A stretch of 22,925 bases of DNA, from NCBI GenBank assembly GCA_002323795.1, contig DCPZ01000040.1, positions 1 to 22,925 on the forward strand. The letters run 5' to 3'. Each line of letters starts with the position of its first letter. Positions within the stretch are counted from its first letter, which is position 1. The notes under the pieces are model-generated. The model was not told the DNA's origin and did not search any database. It saw only the letters and a program-made list of their open reading frames with translations. The stretch comes from Flavobacteriales bacterium UBA1531 (GTDB taxonomy: Bacteria > Bacteroidota > Bacteroidia > Flavobacteriales_D > Sanyastnellaceae). Position numbers and translations under genes: made by a program. Of the stretch, positions 14,958 through 22,732 are shown one piece after another.

Positions 14958-15038
14958 TCCGCTCTCAAGCTTGATTCATAGGGGGGGGCGAATTACGCTA
15001 TCCACATTTTTTTCAACATATCTGATTCATTCCGGATG

Positions 15039-15046
15039 TATTTTTG
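15039..15046 (+). promoter_or_regulatory. -7 promoter element (TATTTTTG) of pyrD
   Basis: A perfect TAnnTTTG followed by C ends 5 bp before the pyrD ATG at 15052. The predicted start of transcription therefore falls at or next to the start codon. A T-tract at 15007-15013 lies about 25 bp upstream in the -33 area. Confidence 0.4.
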
Positions 15047-15051
15047 CACTC

Positions 15052-16083
15052 ATGTACGCCTCGCTTAAGCCCTTGATTTTTCGATTTCAGCCCGAAACCG
15101 CGCATGAATTGACCATGAAAATGTTGCAGTTGGCGTGTCGCGTTCCTGGGTTGTCTTGGTGCTTGAAGCGTTGGTTTTCAGTGGATTCGATAGCGTTGGG
15201 AGTCGAAGTGGCTGGACTCAGGTTTCCTAACCCTGTCGGTTTGGCTGCTGGGTTTGACAAAGATGCCCGTTGGTTAAATGAGATGGCCACACTCGGTTTT
15301 GGCTTTGTAGAAATTGGAACGATCACGCCGCTTCCACAATCTGGAAATCCAAAGCCACGCTTGTTTCGTCTGCCATCGGACCAAGGAATCATCAATCGCA
15401 TGGGGTTCAACAACGGTGGAATGGACGAAGCTGTTGAGCGATTGAAGCGCCGACCCAAAGGCTTATTGGTGGGAGGAAACATTGGTAAGAACAAGGTCAC
15501 ACCGAATGAGGATGCAACCTCAGATTATGAAAAGTGCTTTCAAGCGCTGCATCCTCATGTTGATTACTTCGTGGTTAATGTGAGCTCGCCCAACACGCCG
15601 GGATTGCGGGATCTTCAGGAGAAGGAGCCATTGGCCAAGTTGCTTTTGGCTTTGGTACGAAAGAATCAGACAAAAGCTGTGCAGCGCCCAATTTTTTTGA
15701 AAATTGCTCCAGATTTGACCAATGACCAATTGGATGACATCATTGAATTGGTCAAAGAGACGCAAATCTCAGGGGTCATTGCCACCAACACAACGATCGG
15801 GCGCGGTAGCCTCAAAACCTCAAAAATTGAAGTAGAAGCCATCGGTGCTGGTGGGTTAAGTGGTGCTCCACTGCGGGAGCGATCAACTGAGGTGATTCGC
15901 TATTTGCATGAGCATTCTGGTGGTGCTTTTCCGATCATTGGTGTTGGAGGGATTTGCTCGCCGCAGGACGCGCTTGAGAAGTTGGATGCCGGCGCGTCTT
16001 TGCTTCAAGTATACTCTGGTCTCGTATATGCTGGGCCTGGTTTGATCAAAAAGATTAACCGGGCGATTTTGACCAAAAGTTGA
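15052..16083 (+). CDS. pyrD: Dihydroorotate dehydrogenase (quinone), class 2
   Basis: 343 aa. Catalyses dihydroorotate to orotate with a membrane quinone as acceptor, the fourth step of de novo pyrimidine synthesis. The N-terminal helical extension (MYASLKPLIFRFQPETAHEL) is the membrane-associating part that marks class 2. Motifs are NPVGLAAGFDKDA (60-72), GFGFVEIGTITPLPQ (82-96), INRMGFNN (114-121), the active-site loop NVSSPNTPGLRDLQ (176-189) with the catalytic Ser, and the FMN-phosphate region GVGGI then GASLLQVYSGLVYAGPGL. The frame is open from 14860, but only the ATG at 15052 gives the normal N-terminus. It is convergent with the MBL-fold gene (5 bp between stops) and transcribed alone. 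Confidence 0.96.
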   Translation: MYASLKPLIFRFQPETAHELTMKMLQLACRVPGLSWCLKRWFSVDSIALGVEVAGLRFPNPVGLAAGFDKDARWLNEMATLGFGFVEIGTITPLPQSGNPKPRLFRLPSDQGIINRMGFNNGGMDEAVERLKRRPKGLLVGGNIGKNKVTPNEDATSDYEKCFQALHPHVDYFVVNVSSPNTPGLRDLQEKEPLAKLLLALVRKNQTKAVQRPIFLKIAPDLTNDQLDDIIELVKETQISGVIATNTTIGRGSLKTSKIEVEAIGAGGLSGAPLRERSTEVIRYLHEHSGGAFPIIGVGGICSPQDALEKLDAGASLLQVYSGLVYAGPGLIKKINRAILTKS

Positions 16084-16088
16084 GGCGA

Positions 16089-16958
16089 TTAGCCGATCAA
16101 TTCTTCAAGGCTGGGCGATAATTCACGTGCCCGTATTCCCTTTTCGGTTTGTTGCAATCGGCAGCACGCATTGACTGCATCGTGCTCAAAGAACAGCACC
16201 CAATCTTCTCTCAAGGCATGGTCGAGAAGCAATTGTTTCTCATCCATTGTCAACAACGGCCGAGTATCGTAGCCGATGACCCAAGCGGTCGGAAGATGGG
16301 CTGCAGCTGGAGTGAGGTCAGCCATGAAAGCTAGTTTGGTTCCATTGCACGGGACCACAGGAATCATCTGACTTTCTGTGTGTCCGTCAGCAAAGAAAAC
16401 TTCCAAACCGGGGAAAGTGATCGGGAAAGGGTTGTGATTCCAACGTCCGTCCCGCTGAATGAACTGAAGTTGACCGCTTTCCTTCAGCGGCAACAGATTT
16501 TCGCTCAAAAACGAGGCTTTTTCACGGGAGTTGGGATGTGTGGCCCAATCCCAATGGCGCTGACAAGACCAATAATTCGCATTGGGGAAGGCTGGGCGGT
16601 AAGCGCCCTGACCGTTTCGCTCTACAGCACCTCCAACGTGATCAAAATGCAAATGGGTGAGCAAAACATCGGTGATGTCTTCGCGGCTAAATCCGCGTTT
16701 TTTTAACTCGCCATCAAGGGAGGTGTTACCGTGCAAATGATAATGGCTAAAGAATTTGTCGGATTGTTTATTCCCAATTCCTGTATCGACAAGTAACAAT
16801 CGATCGCCGTGTTCAACCAGCATGGAACGCATGGCCCAAGTGCAAAGATTATTTTCATCTGCGGGAACATATTTTTGCCACAGAGCTTTCGGAACAACGC
16901 CGAACATGGCGCCGCCATCGAGTTTGAAGTTTCCGGTATGAATGGTGTGTATGTTCAT
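16089..16958 (-). CDS. Metallo-beta-lactamase-fold hydrolase
   Basis: 289 aa. The dinuclear metal site of the MBL superfamily is complete: THLHFDH at 101-107 (His101, His103, Asp106, His107), DGHTESQ with His193, Asp214 in FMADLTP and His259 in FEHD. LVEHGDRLLLVDTGIG (47-62) is the usual pre-motif strand-turn. The arrangement, with a FPNANYW segment after the first motif and no signal peptide, resembles the methyl parathion hydrolase/lactonase-like branch, cytoplasmic enzymes of varied esters and lactones. Substrate cannot be assigned. It is the second gene of a leftward pair, beginning 16 bp after the stop of the heavy-metal-domain/MauE-like gene, so probably co-transcribed with it. Confidence 0.87.
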   Translation of the reverse strand: MNIHTIHTGNFKLDGGAMFGVVPKALWQKYVPADENNLCTWAMRSMLVEHGDRLLLVDTGIGNKQSDKFFSHYHLHGNTSLDGELKKRGFSREDITDVLLTHLHFDHVGGAVERNGQGAYRPAFPNANYWSCQRHWDWATHPNSREKASFLSENLLPLKESGQLQFIQRDGRWNHNPFPITFPGLEVFFADGHTESQMIPVVPCNGTKLAFMADLTPAAAHLPTAWVIGYDTRPLLTMDEKQLLLDHALREDWVLFFEHDAVNACCRLQQTEKGIRARELSPSLEELIG

Positions 16959-16974
16959 CGAAAGGTTGAATTCG

Positions 16975-17697
16975 TTAGGGAAACAGAAAAAACAATGACA
17001 TAATGACCATCAGAATGTCTTCTATGATGGTGACATTCGTCATAGGCAACTTAAACACTGTACCCAAACAGGCGCATTGAATGGCTTGTTTTCTCCGCAC
17101 TGCAAGAATGACACCGATGGCGCCGAATCCCATCAATGCTGCGGTGATGAGTGCGACTTCAAAGGTTCCGCCAATCAAAGCCCATGCAAAACCCAGAGAA
17201 AGTTCGATAAACGGATAAAGCCAGGCGTAAACATTGATGCGTTTGGCCAGTATATCATACATGCTGTAGCTCCTAACAAATCCCTGTAAATCCAGAAATT
17301 TGAAAAAGGAGAACACGAAAAAAAAGCCGCTCATGAATAGTTCCATTCCTCTTCGCACCGGAGCAGGGGAGTCCCAAGCCCCGAGGAGTGAACCTGCAAC
17401 AAGAAACAGTCCAATGAGTATGAGTGGCCAAAACTTCTTCCAAGCGGCATTGTCGCGATTGGCTTTTTCTGAGGTCTCATGTGCAGAAGAAATGCGCTTG
17501 ATTGTGTACCGTGAAAGTGGCGCAAGGGCAGTCTGTAGATCCCGAAGCACGATGGCTTCGACGGATTTTATCAAAGCTTTTCCACCGGCTAATTCGATTT
17601 CAACGGATTCGATGCTCGGAACAGCGATGAGTGCATTTTGAACGTTTCCAACGCATCCAGTGCATGTCATTCCCTCGATCTGAAACACTTCTTTCAT
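16975..17697 (-). CDS. Heavy-metal-associated (HMA) domain fused to a MauE/DoxX-like membrane domain
   Basis: 240 aa. Residues 1-68 form an HMA (copper-chaperone-like) domain with the metal motif GMTCTGC (Cys12, Cys15). After a polar linker (70-88) there are four to five membrane segments at about 90-107, 118-136, 156-176, 179-200 and 223-239. The membrane part resembles MauE/DoxX-type redox-associated proteins. It has a CAC pair (Cys208, Cys210) in a CACLGTVFKLPMT segment before the last helix, which may be redox active or pass metal. A role in metal handling or thiol redox at the inner membrane is inferred, not shown. The ATG at 17697 begins at the HMA domain. It is first of a leftward pair with the MBL-fold hydrolase and divergent from purB. 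Confidence 0.82.
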   Translation of the reverse strand: MKEVFQIEGMTCTGCVGNVQNALIAVPSIESVEIELAGGKALIKSVEAIVLRDLQTALAPLSRYTIKRISSAHETSEKANRDNAAWKKFWPLILIGLFLVAGSLLGAWDSPAPVRRGMELFMSGFFFVFSFFKFLDLQGFVRSYSMYDILAKRINVYAWLYPFIELSLGFAWALIGGTFEVALITAALMGFGAIGVILAVRRKQAIQCACLGTVFKLPMTNVTIIEDILMVIMSLFFLFP

Positions 17698-17792
17698 GAA
17701 GCGAATTTCGATAAAAAGCGGTGTCGATTGACGTGTTGATCAACCTTGGGATTTGGTTGAGAAGTTCCCGCGATGTGCGCGCCTTTCAAGTG

Positions 17793-17800
17793 TATTTTTG
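17793..17800 (+). promoter_or_regulatory. -7 promoter element (TATTTTTG) of purB
   Basis: A perfect TAnnTTTG followed by C, identical to the pyrD box, ends 17 bp before the purB ATG at 17818. It predicts a leader of about 12 nt. No clear -33 element at the usual spacing. Confidence 0.45.
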
Positions 17801-17817
17801 CCTTAGAAACATCTCAA

Positions 17818-19191
17818 ATGCAGTTGAACCAGCTCACAGCTATCTCCCCCGTTGACGGACGTTACAGAAGTCGAACCTCCAGCCTGGCGCCTTATTTCTC
17901 GGAATGGGGCTTGATGCGATATCGCGTCCGCGTGGAGGTAGAATACTTTCTTCAGTTGACCGAGGTTCCCTTGCCGCAATTGGCGGGATTTAATCGCGAC
18001 CAAGCCAGCAATTTGCGCGGGCTTTATGAGGATTTCACGGAAGCAGATGCTCAACGCATCAAGGAGTTTGAGCGCACCACCAATCACGATGTCAAGGCGG
18101 TTGAGTATTTCATTAAAGAGAAAATGGAAGCTTTGGGTTTGGCTGATGTGTCTGAATTTGTTCACTTTGGACTCACTTCTCAGGATGTCAACAATACAGC
18201 TATCCCGCTTTCGATTAAAGAAGCGACCGAGCATAACCTGATTCCTGCACTGACCAACTTGCGCCAAACCATGTTGGGTCAAGCTCGGGAATGGAAGGAG
18301 ATTCCGCTGCTTGCCAGAACACATGGGCAGCCGGCCTCGCCGGTGACCTTGGGAAAGGAATGGGCGGTCTATGTCAATCGATTGGATGTCCAGCTTGAAG
18401 AACTGAAGCGCTGTCAGTATGCAGCAAAGTTTGGGGGCGCAACAGGACAATTTAATGCGCACATCGTGGCTTATCCGAATTTGGATTGGAGTGCTTTTGG
18501 CAATGATTTTGTGCAAGGACGCCTCGGACTTAAGCGGAGCCAAATCACAACTCAAATAGAACACTACGACCACCTAGCAGCTTGGTGCGATTGTTTGAGG
18601 CGCATTCATACCATTCTCATCGACCTGAGTCGGGATGCTTGGACGTACATCAGTATGGATTATTTCAAGCAGAAAATTAAGGCTGGAGAGGTTGGTAGCA
18701 GCGCGATGCCGCACAAGGTTAATCCCATTGATTTTGAAAATGCAGAAGGTAATTTTGGTGTCGCCAACGCACTGTTGCAGCATTTTTCTGAAAAATTGCC
18801 GATCAGTCGCTTGCAACGTGACCTTACCGACTCCACTGTGCTGCGAAACATTGGTGTTCCTCTGGCGCACAATGCAATCGCACTTGGTTCATTGCAAAAA
18901 GGACTGGGTAAATTGTTGCTGAATGAATCGAAATTAGAAGCAGATCTCGAAGCAAATTGGGCAATTGTCGCGGAAGGGATTCAGACCATTCTGCGTCGAG
19001 AAGGATTTCCCAAACCTTACGAAGCCCTGAAGGATTTGACACGCCAAAACAGCGTAGTCAATGCAAAGTCAATTGCTGAATTCATCGAAGGCTTGAGTGT
19101 TGGTGATGGGGTGAAATCGGAACTGAAAGCACTCACTCCTTGGGGCTACACAGGATCGGCTGCGGCATTGGTTGACACCTTAAAAGACTAA
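17818..19191 (+). CDS. purB: Adenylosuccinate lyase
   Basis: 457 aa, matching the E. coli-type PurB (456 aa). It cleaves SAICAR to AICAR and adenylosuccinate to AMP, each with release of fumarate. Visible motifs are ISPVDGRY (9-16), ERTTNHDVKAVEYF (85-98), FGLTSQDVNNTA (117-128), ARTHGQPASPVTLGKE (166-181) with the catalytic His, FGGATGQFNAH (205-215), and the superfamily signature GSSAMPHKVNPIDFENAEGN (293-312) with the mobile-loop Ser. The frame is open from 17773, but the ATG at 17818 gives the normal start MQLNQLTAISPVDG. The stop is 4 bp before the ABC transporter gene, so the two and the DUF983 gene probably form one rightward operon. Confidence 0.97.
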   Translation: MQLNQLTAISPVDGRYRSRTSSLAPYFSEWGLMRYRVRVEVEYFLQLTEVPLPQLAGFNRDQASNLRGLYEDFTEADAQRIKEFERTTNHDVKAVEYFIKEKMEALGLADVSEFVHFGLTSQDVNNTAIPLSIKEATEHNLIPALTNLRQTMLGQAREWKEIPLLARTHGQPASPVTLGKEWAVYVNRLDVQLEELKRCQYAAKFGGATGQFNAHIVAYPNLDWSAFGNDFVQGRLGLKRSQITTQIEHYDHLAAWCDCLRRIHTILIDLSRDAWTYISMDYFKQKIKAGEVGSSAMPHKVNPIDFENAEGNFGVANALLQHFSEKLPISRLQRDLTDSTVLRNIGVPLAHNAIALGSLQKGLGKLLLNESKLEADLEANWAIVAEGIQTILRREGFPKPYEALKDLTRQNSVVNAKSIAEFIEGLSVGDGVKSELKALTPWGYTGSAAALVDTLKD

Positions 19192-19195
19192 AGAT

Positions 19196-21016
19196 TTGAA
19201 TCGCTTCATTGATCTTTTTCGGCATTTAGCGAATTATCGGCTGAACCTCGTGGTCAATGTGGTTTGCAATCTGTTGAATGCGTTCTTGTCGTTATTCACT
19301 TTTTTGAGCGTCGTCCCTTTCCTTCGGATAATTTTCCAATCGGGGGGAGAGGAATCGCTCGCGCTGATTGAAGTTCCTGCAGGTAGTGGCGTGGAAAAGT
19401 GGAGTGCCCTTTTCGATAATTTTGTTATTAATGTTGGTCCTTCACAGGCCTTGACATACATCTGCATTGGGATTTTTGGAGTCACCATCCTGAAAAATGC
19501 AGTTGGTTATCTTGCCCTTTACAGCCTTGCAACCATGCGCACGGGGGTGAGCCGTGACTTGCGTAACAGCTTGTATGCTAAGGTTCTTCGATTGCCCATG
19601 AGTTGGTTTACGGAGTCAAGAAAAGGGGATGTAATCAGTCGGATGACCAATGATTTGATGGAGGTTGAATTCAGCGTCATTGGAACCATTGAAATCTTGT
19701 TCAAGTCACCGATTTCGATTCTGGTTTCGCTCGGTACGTTGTTTTACTTGAGCTGGGAATTGACATTATTCTCCATGTTATTCTTACCGGTTAGTGGCTA
19801 TTTGATCAGTCGAATAGCGAAGAGTTTGAAGCACGCAGCTAAGCGTGGCAAGGAGGAACTTGGAGGGCTGATTTCAATCATGGAAGAAACGCTGGGTGGA
19901 ATGATGGTGATCAAAGCGTTTCATGCCGAAGCAAAATTTGAAAGCAAATTTGCAGCTTCTAACGATCGTTTTTTTGAGCTCATGCGTCGTCTGTACAAAC
20001 GCGAATATTTGTCATCGCCGGTGTCCGAGACAGTTTCCTTGGGTGTGATGGCTACTTTATTGTGGTTCGGTGGTCGGATTGTGCTCGAAGGAACGAGTGG
20101 ACTCACGGGCGACTGGTTCATCGGCTATCTCGTGGTCTTTTCTCAAATTATTCCACCTGCGCGTTCGATCAGTGATGGATGGTTCAGGATTCAAAAGGGC
20201 TCAGCTTCTCTTGAACGCTTGGAGGAAATTTTATCTGCTGAGGAAATGACCGATGAGGGAGTGGCATTGACGCAGCCGCTTCGGGAAGGAATTCGATTTG
20301 AAGGAGTGAGGTTTTCGTACGGAGATCAGCCGGTACTCAATGGCATTGATCTGAGAATTGAGAAAGGAGAGACTGTGGCTTTGGTCGGTCCTAGTGGCTC
20401 GGGAAAAACCACTCTGGTGAATCTCTTGGCGCGATTTTATGATGTCACTTCGGGTCAAATCACATGGGATGGTAGGCCAATCGAATCCTTTGAACTTGTG
20501 AGCTTTCGCTCGCAAATGGGGATGGTCACACAAGAAGCTCGTTTGTTCAATGCGTCAGTGGCTGAGAACATCATGTTGGGAATTTCAGATGAGATGCCTG
20601 AGGAGGAAGATGGGCTGACTTCAGTCGCTAAGGCAGCAAATGCATTGGAATTTATCGAACAATTGGATGAAGGATGGAATGCTTCAGTTGGTGATGGAGG
20701 CAATAGGTTGAGCGGAGGTCAACGTCAGCGATTGAGCATTGCTCGGGCGCTTCACAAGGACCCGCCTGTGTTGCTTTTGGATGAGGCGACTTCTGCGTTG
20801 GATACAGAGTCTGAGCATGCTGTTCAGCAGGCAATTAACCGATTGATGGAGGGACGGACAACTTTAGTTGTTGCTCATCGATTGAGCACCATTCGACATG
20901 CCGATCGCATTGTCGTTATGGATCAAGGCAAAATTGTTGAGGAAGGTAACCATGAGGATTTGATGGCTCAGAAAGGAATGTACAACCGATTGGTCTCGAT
21001 GCAGAATCTGAAATGA
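19196..21016 (+). CDS. ABC exporter half-transporter, MsbA/lipid A-exporter-like (TTG start)
   Basis: 606 aa. An N-terminal transmembrane domain with about six helices (about 17-47, 85-112, 160-185, 187-207, 278-296, 306-322) is fused to a nucleotide-binding domain. This carries Walker A GPSGSGKTTL (398-407), a Q-loop region MVTQEARLFNASVAENI, signature LSGGQRQRLSIARAL (505-519), Walker B VLLLDEATSALD (525-536) and the H-loop His in VVAHRLS (558-564). It should act as a homodimer moving lipids, lipopolysaccharide or peptides out of the cytoplasm. The start is TTG at 19196: no in-frame ATG occurs before the first membrane segments, and an earlier start would enter purB. It follows purB by 4 bp and overlaps the DUF983 gene by 4 bp (ATGA). 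MsbA itself is possible, but substrate is not certain. Confidence 0.93.
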   Translation: MNRFIDLFRHLANYRLNLVVNVVCNLLNAFLSLFTFLSVVPFLRIIFQSGGEESLALIEVPAGSGVEKWSALFDNFVINVGPSQALTYICIGIFGVTILKNAVGYLALYSLATMRTGVSRDLRNSLYAKVLRLPMSWFTESRKGDVISRMTNDLMEVEFSVIGTIEILFKSPISILVSLGTLFYLSWELTLFSMLFLPVSGYLISRIAKSLKHAAKRGKEELGGLISIMEETLGGMMVIKAFHAEAKFESKFAASNDRFFELMRRLYKREYLSSPVSETVSLGVMATLLWFGGRIVLEGTSGLTGDWFIGYLVVFSQIIPPARSISDGWFRIQKGSASLERLEEILSAEEMTDEGVALTQPLREGIRFEGVRFSYGDQPVLNGIDLRIEKGETVALVGPSGSGKTTLVNLLARFYDVTSGQITWDGRPIESFELVSFRSQMGMVTQEARLFNASVAENIMLGISDEMPEEEDGLTSVAKAANALEFIEQLDEGWNASVGDGGNRLSGGQRQRLSIARALHKDPPVLLLDEATSALDTESEHAVQQAINRLMEGRTTLVVAHRLSTIRHADRIVVMDQGKIVEEGNHEDLMAQKGMYNRLVSMQNLK

Positions 21017-21417
21017 CGTCGAGAAGAAGAAAGACAGGATTCGGCGCAATGCTTCATGCACAATGTCCGAGATGTCGTGAAGGCCAGATTTTCATTTCTA
21101 AGAAGGCTTATCAATGGAAGCAAATCACGACGATGCCTGACGCTTGTCCGGTTTGTGGCGAAGATTTTTTAAGGGAGCCAGGCTTTTATTTTGGTGCAGC
21201 CTATGTGTCTTATGCGCTGACGATTGCACTGTGGGTGGCGGTTTTGGTTGCGTTGATGTGTTTTGACTGGTGGGGACTCATTGAATTTTCATTTTTCGAA
21301 GATGTGACGCTGTTTCTGAGCACGGGCATTACCCTTTTGCTCGTTCTTCTTCCGCTCATCGCTAGATTGAGTCGCTCGATGTGGCTTCACATGATGACGA
21401 GACGCCGTCGCCGGTAA
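21013..21417 (+). CDS. DUF983-family membrane protein
   Basis: 134 aa. Two Cys pairs, CPRC at 18-21 and CPVC at 45-48, form a likely zinc-ribbon-like module. They are followed by REPGFYFGAAYVSYALT and two membrane segments (about 62-84 and 98-117), then a basic RRRRR tail. This is the DUF983 layout, whose members are small inner-membrane proteins of unknown function common in Bacteroidota and Alphaproteobacteria. The ATG overlaps the ABC transporter stop by 4 bp (ATGA), implying translational coupling and a possible shared role at the membrane. It is the last gene before the hairpin-rich intergenic region. Confidence 0.87.
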   Translation: MTSRRRKTGFGAMLHAQCPRCREGQIFISKKAYQWKQITTMPDACPVCGEDFLREPGFYFGAAYVSYALTIALWVAVLVALMCFDWWGLIEFSFFEDVTLFLSTGITLLLVLLPLIARLSRSMWLHMMTRRRRR

Positions 21418-21455
21418 TTGGAATCGTACCGATGCAAAAAGTCTATAAAAAATCA

Positions 21456-21483
21456 AAGGGGCCCCTCCGTTGAGGGACCCCTT
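21456..21483 (-). terminator. Intrinsic terminator (leftward)
   Basis: A 12-bp stem with one mismatch (C21462 opposite A21477) and a CGTT loop. Arms are AAGGGGCCCCTC and GAGGGACCCCTT. On the leftward strand it is followed by TTTGATTTTTT, a typical U-tract, so it best serves the DAHP synthase/chorismate mutase transcript, whose stop is 137 bp upstream. On the rightward strand the following bases (CTCACC) are not U-rich. Confidence 0.7.
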
Positions 21484-21528
21484 CTCACCAAATCGCCTGA
21501 TTCATAAACGCTCAATTCGAGCGTGGCA

Positions 21529-21573
21529 AAACCAAAACCATCTCCCTTTACGTAGGGAGTTCGTTTTTGGTTT
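21529..21573. terminator. Long two-part hairpin, possible bidirectional terminator
   Basis: Outer arms AAACCAAAAC and GTTTTTGGTTT pair with one bulged T. An inner stem CTCCCT/AGGGAG closes a TTACGT loop. On the leftward strand the 3' arm ends in TGGTTTTGGTTTTG, partly U-rich. On the rightward strand it is followed by CAAAATTTT. It starts 47 bp after the leftward gene's stop and 112 bp after the rightward gene's stop. Confidence 0.5.
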
Positions 21574-21619
21574 CAAAATTTTAAAAAAAAGTTCAAATAA
21601 ATTCCCTAAACACTGATAT

Positions 21620-22732
21620 TCAGCTATTTGCGGGCTTTATTTTTTTTGAATTCATCTCCTCATTCTGAACGCGAATGCTCTCTTTGTGCACCTGTTCAAG
21701 GAAGTTGAAAATGAATTCGGGGCTCAAGCCGCCACGTTCAGCCCATTTTTCTCTGGTATCAAAGACTTCTTTCCACCGCTCCATTTGCAGGATGGTCATA
21801 CCATTCTCCCACTTGTGTAAGCCAATTTGTCGAGCAAGGCCCATGCGCGCGTGCAATAATTCAATGACTTGTTCGTCAATGGAGTCCATTTGAAGGCGCA
21901 GGGCAGATAGATCCGCTGAACTAATTTTTGGTTCCGAAGAACTTCGAATGGTCAGTGAATCAATCAATTCACCGAAGGCGGCTGGAGTAAGCTGCTGATT
22001 CGAGTCGCTCAGTGCATCTTGTGGGTTAGGATGTGTTTCTAGCATGAGCCCTTCCATTCCCAAATCCATGGCTTTTTGAGCTACCGCTTGTAAGAGCGCT
22101 CGATTGCCAGCAATATGACTTGGATCGCAAATGATGGGCACATCAGGCAAAGCCATCTTGAGGCCAATGGCAATTTCCCACATTGGGGCATTGCGGTATT
22201 CTTTTTGTCCGTACTGGCTGAAACCTCTGTGGATAGCCCAGACAGGACCATCTGTGGTATTTCGAACACGCTCGAGGGCTCCAAGCCAAAGGGACAAATC
22301 TGCATGCATCGGATTTTTCACGAATACCGGAACATTGGTTCCTTTCAACGCATCTGCGATTTCCTGCACTGCAAATGGGCTTACCGTCGTTCGGGCGCCG
22401 ATCCACATGACATCAACGCCGGCATTTAAGCATGCTTCTACATGTTGGGCGTTCGCAACTTCTGTGGCGATGGGAAGTCCTGAGGATTCTCTTGCATTGA
22501 CCAACCACCTCAGCGCAATGGTTCCCATGCCCTCGAATCCGTTGGGACGTGTGCGAGGTTTCCAGACTCCTGCTCGAAGTATGTGAACCCCTCGTTTGGA
22601 GAGGTCATTCGCTGTTTGAACCACTTGTTCTTCAGATTCAGCGCTGCAAGGACCACTAATCAAGAGAGGCCTCTGCACCTGAGCGAGACCTTCAACGATG
22701 GATTGGGCGTTGATGGAATTGTTGGAAACCAC
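21620..22732 (-). CDS. Bifunctional 3-deoxy-7-phosphoheptulonate synthase / type II chorismate mutase (GTG start)
   Basis: 370 aa. Residues about 20-260 are a DAHP synthase of the KDO8P-synthase-like (type I-beta) group, condensing PEP and erythrose 4-phosphate. Motifs are LISGPCSAES (24-33), LRAGVWKPRTRP (52-63), IGARTT (111-116), VKNPMH (138-143), AIHRGFSQYG (167-176) and CDPSHIAGNR (202-211). Residues about 275-355 form an AroQ-type chorismate mutase: LRLQMDSIDEQVIELLHAR with Arg279, Asp286 and Arg296, then GLARQIGLHK. This fusion is typical of Bacteroidota and lets prephenate pathway flux be coordinated; feedback control through the mutase domain is known for related fusions. The start is GTG at 22732: no in-frame ATG exists between it and the upstream TAG near 22769. 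It ends in a short basic tail. Confidence 0.93.
   Translation of the reverse strand: MVSNNSINAQSIVEGLAQVQRPLLISGPCSAESEEQVVQTANDLSKRGVHILRAGVWKPRTRPNGFEGMGTIALRWLVNARESSGLPIATEVANAQHVEACLNAGVDVMWIGARTTVSPFAVQEIADALKGTNVPVFVKNPMHADLSLWLGALERVRNTTDGPVWAIHRGFSQYGQKEYRNAPMWEIAIGLKMALPDVPIICDPSHIAGNRALLQAVAQKAMDLGMEGLMLETHPNPQDALSDSNQQLTPAAFGELIDSLTIRSSSEPKISSADLSALRLQMDSIDEQVIELLHARMGLARQIGLHKWENGMTILQMERWKEVFDTREKWAERGGLSPEFIFNFLEQVHKESIRVQNEEMNSKKIKPANS

Larger units (their letters stand above)
21418..21619. other. 202-bp intergenic region with three hairpins, between convergent genes
   Basis: No credible ORF is present. Three inverted repeats are seen: 21456-21483, 21508-21524 (ACGCTC, 5-nt loop, GAGCGT) and 21529-21573. 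An A8 tract lies at 21583-21590. The two outer repeats are listed separately as terminators. The region separates the rightward purB-ABC-DUF983 unit from the leftward DAHP synthase gene. Confidence 0.7.

Noticed and set aside
17735..17744. 10-bp palindrome GTTGATCAAC upstream of the HMA-MauE gene and purB
   Set aside because: Palindromes of this length are expected about twenty times by chance in 23 kb; no second copy or conserved spacing was seen.
17803..18573. 256-codon leftward open frame opposite purB
   Set aside because: Complete shadow of purB, whose motifs are unmistakable.
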